Source of the DNA: Luidia sarsii
Lineage: Eukaryota; Echinodermata; Asteroidea; Paxillosida; Luidiidae
NCBI GenBank assembly: GCA_949987565.1
Contig: OX465105.1
Coordinates: 22,169,444-22,233,443, forward strand
Direction of reading: 5' to 3'
DNA: 64,000 bases
Below are positions 52,357 through 62,963 of the stretch, one piece after another. The notes beneath the pieces are model-generated. The model did not search any database. It worked only from the letters and a program-made list of their open reading frames with translations, and had not been told where the DNA came from. Each line of letters starts with the position of its first letter. The first letter of the stretch is position 1. Position numbers and translations under genes: made by a program.

Positions 52357-52845
52357 TAATGAGATGCAGTCCTGTATACTAACGAATGTCTGCTCGTGAA
52401 CACAAAACACGACCGAACCGACCCGGACGACACCCCCGTATATGCTTGCACGCAATAGCATCGTCTGGACGCTGAAACAATCCAGGGAACCTTGAGAACT
52501 ATTTGGAAGCGAGCACGCTCGTTCTCAGCCGGATATGAGAAATAGGTGGGAACGAATAAAAAAGGACAAATGGCGCGAAGTTTCTTAGTGGAGGCGTCCT
52601 GGGCTAAATGTCGAAGCGATGTAAACAGACCCCCCCCCCCCACACTGGAAAAAAAAGATAAATAAATAGATAAAATTAAAGTGAAGAGCAGATGATTGGG
52701 TACACAAATTAACAAATCATAAAAAGATAATTGCCAAGATTGATTCGTTTTCCGTTCGGGATGAGTTTCCCCCGCTTTGTTTTTGTTTGTCTTCCCTCCG
52801 TCTCCTCCGCCGACAACCGCATCCCCCCACCCACCCACCCCTCCC
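52357..52845. other. Unassigned sequence, no gene seen
   Basis: C-run of about 14 at 52630-52643. Minus frame of 160 codons without recognised motif. Confidence 0.35.
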
Positions 52846-52849
52846 CCCG

Positions 52850-53060
52850 TAATGGTTAATGGCCGTGCACTGCTGACGGCAGGCTCTGCTTAAGTGGCCG
52901 TATGGCGGAGGAGTATCTGGGGACTTCCATTTACGGGACGCGGCCTCATAGAGCCTATGCGTGCCGTCGTCCGAGGTTTGCTTTTTAATTAAAAGCGCGC
53001 CAGGCCAGGCCAGATCAAACGGGCCCTGCCACAGTTTCGACTGTGGGCGCGGAGTTGGGC
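52850..53060. promoter_or_regulatory. Candidate conserved non-coding block
   Basis: Unique sequence with GTAATGGTTAATGG, TTTTTAATTAAAAGCGCG and the tandem CCAGGCCAGGCCAG, followed by TCAAACGGGCCC. No stable frame. Motif content only. Confidence 0.2.
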
Positions 53061-53744
53061 TGAGTATTATAGGTGGGCCTGTAATTATTATACGCAGTGT
53101 TTCAACGACTTGTCTGCGCTGCTGTAGTACAGTGCGCTGCAGGTACGATCACTACCAATGTGACCACGCTGCCGGACCATTGTCGTCCTATATCCGTTAC
53201 CTATAGCGATTCATAGACCTTTCGTTCGGCGTTTACCAACAACGACTTCCATTTTGTGTGGACGGCCGCCTGTTTCCATAAAAAAATCAACCACAGCTAA
53301 AACACCAGCTTTCGCCTAAAAATACCTTTTAGAAAGGCAACAGCTAAAAGACATCTGTATTGTGTGTATGATTATAATTGTTAACATTACTGAGTATTCT
53401 TGCGGTCGTTCAGCATTTTATCACATGCATTGTAAATTATCTTATTTAGTGACTGTGGCGGGTTTGCCAACCACTGGTTGGCAGAAACTGCGGCTGCGAC
53501 GTACGTATAGCAAAAGAAAGGTCTGCATCAAAGATACTATGGCGCGCGAAGCGCGCAAGATAGCCTACTCTGCACAAAAGGTGAAGTCGCTCAGAGGCTA
53601 TTACTTTTAGCATGGAGGAAGGAAAATACTTTTAGTAAGCAACGGAGTCCTCTGTCATCTGCTTTCGGTGCTCCGGAAGTGAAGCGGAAAAGTCACAAAC
53701 AGTGATAAAGATACAACATTGGATGCGTACACAGAATGCGATAA
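53061..53744. other. Unassigned sequence, no gene seen
   Basis: Unique-looking DNA; GGCGCGCGAAGCGCGC hairpin-like at 53541-53554. No exon. Confidence 0.35.
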
Positions 53745-54294
53745 CTTTTGGGTAACGTATGTTGGTGCGACCCTCTGCCGAGTATGAATATGCATCAGGT
53801 ACTGATAAAACTGCAAAACATCCGTATACGTACTTCTCCGTATCCGTACGTACCACACGTAGCACTGACAGTACCACTCCAGATCCGTATGAGTGATGCT
53901 CATGTATGTGTCTGCTTTGGCTACCCTGGCCTGGGGCAGCAAAGTGGTAAACCTCAGAACTTAGTGGGCTTGACGTTGTTTGGAAAAAAAGATGATTAGA
54001 TGAGCAACAGGGCCTATATCTAAAAATCAAAGTGACTCTGTATACTTTTTCTTTATCTTTTATTTTTTCGAGCAAATGCACAATAAAGGCACGGTTCGTC
54101 GCTGAAAGGGTAGGGGACGTATTAAGTCGTGAACCCCAAACACGACGGGTGGCGCTCTCACCTCCGACCCTTAAACTTAACAACTTATAGGTCGCGCTTC
54201 GTTTATATATCAGTTAGAATCGAGTGTTCTTCTAGCCATGGTTATCGATGTGAAGAAATTAAACTAGTACGAACATAGATCTGCGCATGCGCGA

Positions 54295-54314
54295 CTAACC
54301 CTAACCCTAACCCT
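54295..54314. repeat. Interstitial telomere-type tract
   Basis: CTAACCCTAACCCTAACCCT, just over three CCCTAA units, the TTAGGG type of most animals except arthropods and nematodes. Too short for a chromosome end. Confidence 0.8.
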
Positions 54315-54587
54315 TTGTGTATACCCAAGGAGGTATTAGGCCCCACTCAGTTTCGTGGTCAAAATTAAGTAGATGAATTCAGTACTCATGAATATTAATG
54401 CTGAGTCCGAGTCATCGTAGCAGCGCATATGATTGGATGGTTCTGAATAGAGCGGATGTACTTGTCTTCCCAGAATTCTGATTGGATACTCATCGTCAAC
54501 GTTCAACGTACAGAGCGGACGGTACAAAACGAAAGAATAAGTTCATTACTTGGACGAGCGAGGGTTGCTGCACAACACAACACAACA

Positions 54588-54790
54588 CAAATTATTCTCG
54601 GCTGAGACGAGCGCCGACTCTTCACAGGGTTGCTCCACAACTACATCAATAATACATGTACATTGTAGCCAATAATAATTATTATTCTCAGCTTAGAAGA
54701 GCGCTGACTCTTCTGAGTGTTGCTCCATCGAACACGACTATTCTCGGCTGAGACGAGCGCCGACTCTTCACAGGGTTGCTCCACAATACG
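54588..54790. repeat. About 47-bp repeat, three units
   Basis: TTATTCTCGGCTGAGACGAG followed by CGCCGACTCTTCACAGGG and TTGCTCCA at about 54593, 54682 and 54739. The middle unit is diverged (AGCTTAGAAGAGCGCTGAC). A partial unit (GGGTTGCTGCACAAC) precedes, with CACAA repeats. Confidence 0.85.
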
Positions 54791-54900
54791 GAGTGGTACG
54801 GTCAGTGTACGAATACGGATCGGTGTGCAGGGACGTCAATACCTGATGCATATTCATATCTCGGCAGAGAGTTGCTCCAACATACGTTACCTAACTTTTG

Positions 54901-55154
54901 ATGTGATGTGACCACGCGATGGACCGCACACGTGCGACTTTGTTGACTAAAATGGCGTGCAGTGCGTGCGTGGTGCGTAGCGCGCTATAGGATCTTTGGT
55001 CTATGGCCGTGTACGAAATGGGGGCTTAGGCTCGGGCTCCGGCTTCGTCTCCGTCTGACAAAACCTGAAAATCCAGATTGGGATTTGTTTCCCAATTTGA
55101 AGGTTTGCTGTCTCGATAGGTACAGGGTATTTACAAAAAAACTGGGCCAAACTC
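54901..55154. other. Unassigned sequence, no gene seen
   Basis: CGGGCTCCGGCTTCGTCTCC near 55030 is a short imperfect repeat. No exon. Confidence 0.35.
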
Positions 55155-55284
55155 TCCTCTCTGTCTCTGTCTGTCTCTGTCTGTCTCTGTCTGTCTGTCT
55201 GTCCGTCTCTCTCTCTCTCTGTCCCTGTCTGTCTGTCGGTCTGTCTCTCTCTCTCTGTCACTGTCTGTCTGTCTGTCTGTTTGC

Positions 55285-55318
<34 letters not shown>

Positions 55319-55340
55319 TCCTCCCCTTCTCTCTCTCTAC
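55155..55340. repeat. CT/CTGT low-complexity block
   Basis: CTGTCTCTGTCTGTC and CTCTCTC words, followed directly by family K. Confidence 0.93.
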
Positions 55341-55458
55341 CACTCCTCATGTGTCCTCACACATTCTGTCGGTCTCTCTTGAGAGTCCCACCCTCTCGCC
55401 CCGAGTTCAGTGTCGAACTCGTCTTGCCAGTCATGCGCGTATATGTACGCAGGAAGAG
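55341..55458 (+). repeat. Family K element, copy 1
   Basis: CACTCCTCATGTGTCCTCAC to TGTACGCAGGAAGAG, with CTCTCGCCCCGAGTTCAG and CTCGTCTTGCCAGTCATGCG. It recurs at 58901-59020 and in part at 57086-57135, each time directly after a CT block. Confidence 0.8.
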
Positions 55459-56120
55459 TATAGTTACTGATCCATGGAATCGTAAAGGGCCTCCGATGTG
55501 AATCTTCCCAGGGCGGGACTTTCACCCAGTGTACCGTTCCCGGGCATTTGGCGGTGACAATCTAGATGACATTCGGCTAGTTCCCGGTCGTGTGTTTCAT
55601 TCGGACTCGATTGAAATTATGTTCCTCCATGTGTTCGATGTGAAAGGAGGGTGTGGTAGTAGATGATAACTGGAGTGATGAATGAGACGCACTCTATACA
55701 TACGGGTCGGTTACCAGCAAAAACGAGATTGTTTCTGTCACAAGTTGAAGTCTTACTACCCCCCGTAAGATTTTGGTTTAACCCATTATAGTGCGTTCAC
55801 TTGAACGGACGTTCCTTTTTAGTTAATGCAAAGTAGCACTATTTGTATGTTTATATAATGTTTTTCTTATTTAAATTGCCCAACGGCCTGATCCAATAGG
55901 AGCGAGCCGTTGGTGGCGGGAACCCCTCCCTGTACACGAATTCCTAGTCAGACACGTACGCGAGAGAACCGAGTCAGACCTAAGATTGGATTCTAAAAGA
56001 AGCAGAGAAATGAAACCGAGTCCCACCGTGAGTGTAATTGCAGTTCCTTACCTCCTTTTTTATGACTCTCTTTAAGTAAACCATCCCCAAAGAAGGGTCA
56101 CATTTCAATGGATGGCCAGA
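55459..56120. other. Unassigned sequence, no gene seen
   Basis: Unique-looking; AT-rich at 55800-55880. No exon. Confidence 0.35.
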
Positions 56121-56700
56121 CAGCATGCACCAGCGATGGGGGGGGGGGGGCAGCTCGACTCTGTTCCCCCCCGGATGCGGCTTCAAGGTATATACGCACG
56201 AGTCTGCAGAGAGGCCGTCAGCTATCGCTGGCTCTCGCAGACCCTGCGTGTCATCCGAAGCCGAAGCCGATGAGTTCCGACAGAGCCCTCGGTCTCCCTT
56301 AACTCGATCAACGGTCACCAGTCCCCGACGTCACGAGCTGCGCGGGGGGTGAGAGGTTAATTCCCCCCCACCCCACCCCCCCCCCCCGCCAATGGACTTG
56401 GCGATTGGAAAACGGACGCCGGTATCCGACAGCCCAGTGGAATCGAAAGAGCGTTCCTCTCCCAAGGGGGGGGGGGGGACGGAGAAGCAAGCCGCCTGGA
56501 AATACCGCCGGTTGGAGGCGGCGGAAGGGAAGGTATCGCGGCGACTTCCTCAAGGTCGAAGGGGGGGATTCAATCTCGCCGGGTTGCCAGCCAATCTGCC
56601 CGCTAATGCGTAGACGGGAAGGGTGGTAGTGCCTCGCATCCGGGCCCCGTGGTCGCTCCTGATTTGACGTCCGCTCCTTCACTGTCACGCCGCCTTAGGA
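56121..56700. other. GC-rich unassigned sequence with G/C runs
   Basis: G-runs at 56138-56149 and 56466-56478, C-run at about 56376-56389. Frames in both strands are short and unrecognised. Could be regulatory or promoter-like by CpG content; no evidence beyond composition. Confidence 0.35.
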
Positions 56701-56714
56701 CGGAGACCGTGTGC

Positions 56715-56790
56715 AGCATCCCCCTCCCTCGATCTCTCTCCTCTCTCATTCGGTCTCTCTCTCTCTCTTTCTCCAAGTTTATCTTTCCTG

Positions 56791-56825
<35 letters not shown>

Positions 56826-56917
56826 CTCCGAGTTTATCATTCCTGCCTCTCTCTCTCTCTCTCTCTCTTTCTCCGAGTTTATCATTCCTGCCTTTCTCTA
56901 TCTCTCTCTCTCCCCTC

Positions 56918-56954
<37 letters not shown>

Positions 56955-57085
56955 TTGTCTCCAAGTGTATCTTTCCTGCCTTTCTCTCTCTCTCCCTCTC
57001 TCCATCTCTCCCTCTCTCCCTCTCTCTGTCTCCAAGTTTATATTTCCTACCTTTCTCTCTCCCTCCCTCTCTCTCTCTCTCTCTC
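56715..57085. repeat. CT block with regular TTTCCTGCC insert
   Basis: CT repeats interrupted by TCTCCRAGTTTATCWTTCCT followed by GCC at about 56770, 56826, 56870, 56959 and 57030. Spacings are about 44-89 bp, so the block has a higher-order unit. Confidence 0.88.
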
Positions 57086-57135
57086 TCCTTATGTATCCTC
57101 ACACATGCATCTTTCGGTCTCCCACCCTATCCAGT
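57086..57135 (+). repeat. Family K element, partial copy
   Basis: CTCCTTATGTATCCTCACAC, ATGCATCTTTCGGTCTCCC; the 3' two thirds are missing and CT-rich DNA resumes. Confidence 0.7.
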
Positions 57136-57445
57136 AGGGCACCTTTCTCTCCCCTTTCTCTCTGTCTCTCTCTCTTTACCCCCTCTCTTAATCTCTCTCT
57201 TCTCCTTTCCCCTCTCTGTACATCCCCCTCTCCCCTCTCTAACTCTCCCTCCCATCATCCCCCCCCTCTCTCTCTCTCTCTCCCCTCCCCTCTCTCTCTC
57301 CCCTCTCTTCTTTCCCCTCTCTCTATCTCGCCCTCCCCCTCTCTCTCTCTTCCCCCTCCCCTCTCCCACTCTCTCCCCCTCTCTCTCTGTCTCTCTTTCT
57401 CCCCCTCTCTACCTCTCTCTCTCCTCCCTCCCTCCCCATCTCCCT
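57136..57445. repeat. CT-rich low-complexity block
   Basis: CCCTCTCTC and CTCCCC words on the plus strand. Confidence 0.93.
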
Positions 57446-57730
57446 CTATGACCACGCTCTACTCTCTCTAACTCTGTGTGTCCCTCTCTGCCCCTGAATG
57501 AAATCCACCAGAATGCTCTCTCCGATGCATAAGCGGGACGTATGAGGCAGCGCATAATTGGAGCAGTGGTCGGCTGCTAACTGACTGATAGCGCGTTCGA
57601 TTTGATTGTAATGCTCAGTGCACGAGAGAAAGATGGTTGAAGACAAGCGCAGAATTGATGCTGGATGTATCCATGTCGGCCGCAATTTTACAGAGGTTAT
57701 ACATGTAATACTGATGTATCTGTTTGGCTC
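57446..57730. other. Unassigned sequence, no gene seen
   Basis: Short unique spacer between pyrimidine blocks; no exon. Confidence 0.35.
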
Positions 57731-57919
57731 TTTCCATTGCCCCCTCCCTATCCATCTCGCTATCTCTCTATCATTGTATCCATTAGATATATCATTCACT
57801 CTCTCATGTCGCTGTCCCCTGTCTCTGTCCCTCCACCTCTCTCTGTCGCTCTGTCAATCTCTGCCTGTCAATGTCTTCTCTGTCTCTTTTCTTTTTTCTC
57901 TTTCTCTTTCATTTTCTCT
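57731..57919. repeat. CT-rich low-complexity block
   Basis: TCTCTCTATC and CTCTGTC words grading into the hexanucleotide array. Confidence 0.85.
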
Positions 57920-58308
57920 TTCTGTGTCTGTGTCCGTGTCCGTGTCCGTGTCCGTGTCTGTGTGTCTGTGTCCGTGTCCGTGTCCGTGTCTGTGTCTGTG
58001 TCTTTATCTGTGTCTGTGTCTGTGTCTGTGTCTGTGTCTGTGTCTGTGTCTGTGTCTGTGTCTGTGTCTGTGTCTGTGTCTGTGTCTGTGTCTGTGACTG
58101 TGTCTGTGTCTGTGTATGTGTATGTGTCTGTGTCTGTATCTGTGTCTGTGTCTGTGTCTGTGTATGTGTCTGTGTCTGTGTCTGTGTCTGTGTCTGTGTC
58201 TGTGTCTGTGTCTGTGTCTGTGTCTGTGTCTGTGTCTGTGTCTGTGTATGTGTCTGTGTCGGAGTCTGTGTCGGAGTCTGTGTCTCTCTTTGCCTCTGTC
58301 TCGGTCTA
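57920..58308. repeat. TGTCTG/TGTCCG hexanucleotide array
   Basis: (TGTGTC)n phase with TGTCCG units at the 5' side (57925-57995), long uniform TGTCTG in the middle and TGTATG variants near 58110-58170 and 58250. The 6-bp unit keeps all plus frames open (Val-Ser or Cys-Leu repeats up to 422 codons), an artefact. Confidence 0.96.
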
Positions 58309-58787
58309 AATCTGTCTAGCTCTCACCTCCCTCACTCCCCCGCAAGCTCTCTCTCTCTATCTCTCCCCGCGCTGTCTCTTTGCCTCTCTCCCTCTCTCTT
58401 TCTCCACCTCTCTCTGTTTCTCGGTATCCCCCTCTGCCGTTCTCTTTCTCTATCCCTTTGTCTCTTCCCCTTTTTTTGTCTCTGTGGTCTCTCTCTCTAT
58501 CGCCCACTCTCTGTCTGTCTCTGTCTCTCTCCCCCTCTCTCCTCTCTCCATCTCTCCTCTCTCTCTCTCACTCTCTCTCTCACACACTCCCCTCTCTCTC
58601 TCCCCTCTGTCTCTGTCTGTCTCTCTCTCTCTCTCCCCTCTCTCTCCCCTCTGTCTCTGTCTGTCTGTCTCTCTCTCTCTCCCCCTCTCTCTCCCCTCTG
58701 TCTCTGTCTCTGTCTCTCTATCTCTCTCTCTCTCTCTCACTCCTCTCTCTCTCTCTCACTCCTCTCTCTCTCCCCCCCTCTTTCCCC

Positions 58788-58883
<96 letters not shown>

Positions 58884-58900
58884 CCCCTCTCTCTCTCCCC
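58309..58900. repeat. CT-rich low-complexity block
   Basis: CTCTCTCCCC, CTGTCTGTC and a pure (CT)n tract at about 58824-58879. Confidence 0.95.
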
Positions 58901-59020
58901 CACTCCTTATGTATCCTCACACAAACATCTTTGGGTCTCTGCTGATGGTCCAGGCCTCTCGCCCCGAGTTCAGCTTCGTGCTCGTCTTGCCAGTTACGCG
59001 CGAGCATGTACGCAGGAAGA
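58901..59020 (+). repeat. Family K element, copy 2
   Basis: CACTCCTTATGTATCCTCAC to TGTACGCAGGAAGA, with CTCTCGCCCCGAGTTCAG and GTGCTCGTCTTGCCAGTTAC. Highly similar to 55341-55458. Confidence 0.82.
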
Positions 59021-59175
59021 TTATTTTCTTAATTATGCTGTCCCGTAATTATATTATCAATCCTTGGTGCCGGCGTTTTTTTGACAACCCCGGAGCAAAT
59101 TTATTACATCAGAGAGAAATCTTGAGGCCAGCGGTTTGATTAAATTCCCCCCCGTTTGCGCTTGCCAAAAGCCGA
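59021..59175. promoter_or_regulatory. Candidate conserved non-coding block
   Basis: TTTTCTTAATTATGCTGTCC, GTAATTATATTATCAATCC and GGTTTGATTAAATTCC in 120 bp of unique DNA. Three homeodomain-type TAATTA/ATTA groups next to a K element. Regulatory role inferred. Confidence 0.25.
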
Positions 59176-59720
59176 CCATCGGGACCGCTTAGAGTCCTAT
59201 TGACTCTTGGATAGCCTCTCATCGGTGGGACCAACCCCCCTACCCCCCTCTCCCCCACACACACACCACTCCCCTCCGCTTTCCTTGGGAGATATTAAAC
59301 GCCAAGACTGTAAACGGGGCAAGACGAGCGGTGTAATCTCACGGTGCAAAAAGGCCCGCTCCGACCGTCAAGTGGTTAAACAATCGCGGTACACGAGGCC
59401 TCCCAAGTGTCCCCCCCCCCGCTCCCCCAGTGTCTTGGTCCGCAACAAGAGGGTGGAGAAAAGGGCAGAAGGAGAACCCGACACGGTCTTGTTTCCGTGT
59501 TCCGGTTCTCGTCCATCTTTTCCCCCTCGCGGGTAATTGCCTCTCCAGGTTCCACCCCACTCTCTCTCTCTCTGCAGTTAAGAGTGCAGGCCGATCTAAC
59601 CCCCCCACCCCACCCCCACCTCTCGATCAAGGCGGGATTCAATCAAGCCGTGGCCGACCGGGAGATTCGGACCAGGCGCCGTTTCCGTCCCACCTGTTAC
59701 GGCAGGAGCAAAGAGCATGT
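59176..59720. other. Unassigned sequence, no gene seen
   Basis: C-rich with a C-run at 59412-59421. GC-rich unique DNA at 59290-59540. Overlapping frames on both strands are unrecognised. Confidence 0.35.
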
Positions 59721-60215
59721 TTCCCCTTCTCTCTCTCTCTCTCCCACTCCCCCCCCTCTGTCTATCTCTCTCTTCTCCTTCTCTCTCCATCTCCCTGTGC
59801 CACTCTCTCTCCCCTCTCTCCCTCTCTTTCTCCCCCTCCCTCTCCATGCTGTATGGAAAACTTTTCCCTTTCTCTCTCCCCCCTTTCTCTCTCCATCGGG
59901 ATTCCCTCTCCCTCTCCCTCCCTCTCTACCCCCTTTCTCCCTCTCCTTCTCTCTCCCTCTTTCTCTCTCCCTCGAGATCCCCCCTCTCTCCCTCGATGCC
60001 CTTTCTCCCCTCCCTCTCTCTCCCTCTCTCTCTACCCCTCCCTCTAATTCTCTCTCCTCCTTTCTCTCTATTATCTCTCCCACTCTCTCCCGTCTCTCAT
60101 TGTCTCTCGCTCTCTTTCCTTCCATCTCCACCTATATCTTTCCTTCTGTCTCTCCCCATATGTCTCTGTCCCTGTCTGTCTCTCTGTCCCTCTATTCATG
60201 CACCCCCTGTAGACC
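59721..60215. repeat. CT-rich low-complexity block
   Basis: CCCTCTCTCC words with short interruptions such as ATGCTGTATGGAAAAC and CATCGGGATTCC. A 395-codon plus frame spanning 59407-60594 crosses it and is not credible as a gene. Confidence 0.93.
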
Positions 60216-60740
60216 ATGCCATCCATCCCTTCCGCCCTCCCTCTCCTCCCCTATAAAATATTCCCCTTCTTCGAGCACCAAGTGTCCCGTGATCAGATCA
60301 ACCCAGTCTCACCGTCATCTTAACGCATCAGGACGGTCCAAGAACGATCTCTCTTCCCCCTCTCTATCCCTTCTGCCACTACCCCCCCCCCCACTCCCTC
60401 CTCCCAAACGAGACCGGAGCGGTCATTTTGTCCCCCGCCTTGCGTGGCGTGTGCCTCTGCGCCTCGACGGGCCGACCCGTACCGGGGAAATGATCCATCA
60501 TCGTCGGTCGCCCTGCGCTGCTCCGTGGTCGCTCACGCCACGAGTCCAAAAGCCTCCCCCTCCTCTTCCCGATCAGTGCCGCCGTATGCTGTAACTTTAA
60601 ACCCCCGTGGCGGCACTCGTCGGCAACCGGTCCAGCCATCAACCAACACCGCGTCTCGTGATCTGTCCCCCTCCCTCCCTCCCTCTCTCCCTCCCTCCCT
60701 CTCTCTCTCTCCCTCCCCTGTAATTCGCTCGGCAGACTAA
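60216..60740. other. GC-rich unassigned sequence
   Basis: Unique, GC-rich at 60415-60650 with a C-run at about 60381-60392, then a CCCT repeat at 60666-60718. No splice-bounded exon. Confidence 0.35.
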
Positions 60741-60950
60741 CGCAGAAATGATACTTAATTACCAGCAAGGAGCGGGGAGGAGAGGGAGAGGGAGGGGAGG
60801 GGGAGGGGGTGGGGCGGTTGAGCCACGGCGCGGATATTAAAATCTGTCGACATTTGCCGACTCTGTTTAATCCAACGACAATGTTTGAGTCTGAACACAG
60901 CGAAAACCAATTAATCCCGGGGCAGTGGCGTTGTTGTTTGGGCATGGCGG
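60741..60950. promoter_or_regulatory. Candidate conserved non-coding block
   Basis: GATACTTAATTACCAGC, GATATTAAAATC, GTTTAATCC and CCAATTAATCCC in unique DNA, with a G-rich insert at 60776-60815. TAATCC is the bicoid/Otx-type word. Inference only. Confidence 0.22.
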
Positions 60951-61540
60951 TTGTCTACAAGGGGCTCTTTCTACAACCAATGGCGGGGGGGGGGGGGGTG
61001 AGTGGGATGTTGAGGAAGTTCCACAATATTTGACAAGACGCATGTCTTGCGAAAGTAAATATGGCCTGGCGTAGATTTACTGGACGTCCACGCACAAACG
61101 CTGAGCCTCGATTTGCTCAAAATCAACGCAGCGATCCGCACCCAGCTCCGCAGACTTTGCTGAACTCTTCACCCAATATTCATACCTCCCTTTCTAAAAG
61201 GAAGAATTCTGCTGGGATTGAGACCTTCTATTTTCTTTATATTTAAGCCAGTAGGCGGTTTGAGGCAATTTTGTATAACAATAAGTCCTATACGACTCTG
61301 TCATTATCTCTTTCATACTCTGAAGCTATAGTTGGTGAAGCCAAAATGTCTGCCCCTTTTTTTCGATCGCATGCAAAGGAGCTTTAGAACAGAACTTTTT
61401 GCGCACAAAAGTCATCTCTCGGAAAGATACGAAGAAGAACGGGTCACATGTAGTAGGGGCAACCGGGCATTGACGTCATTAGTCCGATTAGTCGATAGCA
61501 TAAACCGGGCTGTATATTGACATCCAACCAGCATCCTGCC
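60951..61540. other. Unassigned sequence, no gene seen
   Basis: G-run of about 14 at 60984-60997. Unique-looking remainder, including a worn family A tail near 61195-61275. Confidence 0.4.
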
Positions 61541-61595
61541 ATTTTGAGAAAGGTCCTGCTAGGATCGAAACGTCAGGCCCTCCTAATTTTGGATC
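61541..61595 (+). repeat. Family A core
   Basis: TTTTGAGAAAGGTCCTGC, TAGGATCGAAACGTCAGGCCC with TCCTAATTTTGGAT; a clean core without the usual tail. Confidence 0.85.
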
Positions 61596-61812
61596 GTCCC
61601 ATTTTTCTTTATCTTTCCCATTTTTTATGACACATTTTATAACACTCCTGAAATAGTTAGACCATATAGTCCTACCCAATGAAGAACGGCGATGCAATGA
61701 AAACCGACGGACGCAGTGTTCACACAGTGTAGAACGTCTTCCAATGCGATTGGCAATGATGTAACATTCATCTCATCCATCTAGCGTTCGCGTTGGACGT
61801 GATAGCCATAGA
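61596..61812. other. Unassigned sequence, no gene seen
   Basis: Short unique spacer without recognised features. Confidence 0.35.
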
Positions 61813-62212
61813 GCTCTATAAATAAATTAGAGTGCGCACTCCCCTATCAACGCGCGCGGTACGAACGTGTGCCGACATGGACGCGCATCCGCCATTACCA
61901 AAGAGGGCAACTTCAGCTCGAAGTGCCCGGATGTCAGTAGCAATCGCGCGTAATACGAATGGGGAAAGGTATAGCCGAAAGGTTGTGAATGCGGAAAATG
62001 TTATAGATTTCTTTTTTTTTAGTAATGAACGGAAAGGCCATCAATACCTCAAGGGATTGGCGAATTTGAATGTCCTACTTTCTTTTATAAAAATTGGGAT
62101 TAGTTTTGCCCCATAGAGATCAATGCATTTGCACCTCTTTGGTAATGGCGTCGCAGTCCCCTTGTCGGCACGCGTCACGCGATGAGTGCGCACTCTAGTT
62201 TATCTATAGAGC
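61813..62212. mobile_element. Inverted-repeat MITE, about 400 bp
   Basis: Terminal inverted repeats of 29 bp with three mismatches: GCTCTATAAATAAATTAGAG and GTGCGCACTC at the left, complement ending at 62212. A second, perfect 17-bp pair is inside (CGCCATTACCAAAGAGG at 61890, complement at 62134). The interior is non-coding. Superfamily not identified. Confidence 0.85.
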
Positions 62213-62960
62213 ACTGTGGTCATAACCAAAAGTTGGTCCCGGTCTTTCTGTCTGGCTCGCTGCTATAAAAAATGTACTCCTCGTCATTCACTGTAACTCT
62301 GATCTGAGTCTAACTTTTTTTTATTTCCAGGAGGGGAATGATTAACAGCTTGCATGTTTACGAATAGTCCCTCTTTTGTCCCTGTCATTCTGCCTTTTTG
62401 AGAAAGGTCCTGCATATGTGACCCGGCGCAGCATAATAAGGAATAACCCCCACTTTTGAGATTTTGAGATTTTCTAATGATGTGAAAGAGTATACCATTA
62501 GCTTTCAAATGACATCAAATTCATTTCCGTGTGAACTGTGTTGTAAATAGTACAAGGGGACTTCGCTCGCTCATTTGGTACCAGACACAATAAAGCAGCA
62601 GCATACTAACTCCTCATTCAAAAAGTCCGGAACTTTACATTTTCATAAAAACAGTACACAAACACTCCCCCGAAATCCTCGTTTTTTCAATATTTAGAGA
62701 CGGATTTCGGAAAAATCCTTCGGACATAATATCCTCCAATACATTAACTTTCCGAACATACAAAAAAACGTCAGGCCTTGCTATTTTGTTTATTTTACGC
62801 TTCGTGGGCAAATCTCAGCGGCATAAGAGGACGAGCCAATTCTTGGTTGTGAGCGCCACAGATTCTTGCCGCTTCTGCAGCATCCAATCGTCGTAGGCAG
62901 ACGGTTGTGACGTGGCAACAATGACGACATTGGAACAATGACGAAACGCGGACGATACCC
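62213..62960. other. Unassigned sequence with a family A fragment
   Basis: At 62383-62414, CATTCTGCCTTTTTGAGAAA and GGTCCTGCAT is the 5' part of an A core, cut before GAAACGTC. ACGTCAGGCC also occurs at 62768-62777. The rest is unique-looking. Confidence 0.45.
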
Positions 62961-62963
62961 CAT

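Larger units (their letters stand above)
53745..54900. mobile_element. Large foldback structure with 1-kb interior
   Basis: The left arm 53745-53890 (TTTTGGGTAACGTATGTTGG, ATGAATATGCATCAGGTACT, CCGTATCCGTACG, GTACCACTCC) mirrors the right arm 54785-54900 (GGAGTGGTACGGTCAGTG, ACCTGATGCATATTCATA, CCAACATACGTTACC). The arms are diverged by substitutions and indels. The interior holds a telomeric tract and a 47-bp tandem repeat. No coding frame. Confidence 0.65.

Noticed and set aside
57871..59139. 422-codon plus frame
   Set aside because: Spans the TGTCTG array and CT blocks; Cys-Val then Ser-Leu repeats are compositional.
59407..60594. 395-codon plus frame
   Set aside because: Passes through CT-rich DNA and unrelated GC-rich flanks; no initiation context, splice signals or motif.
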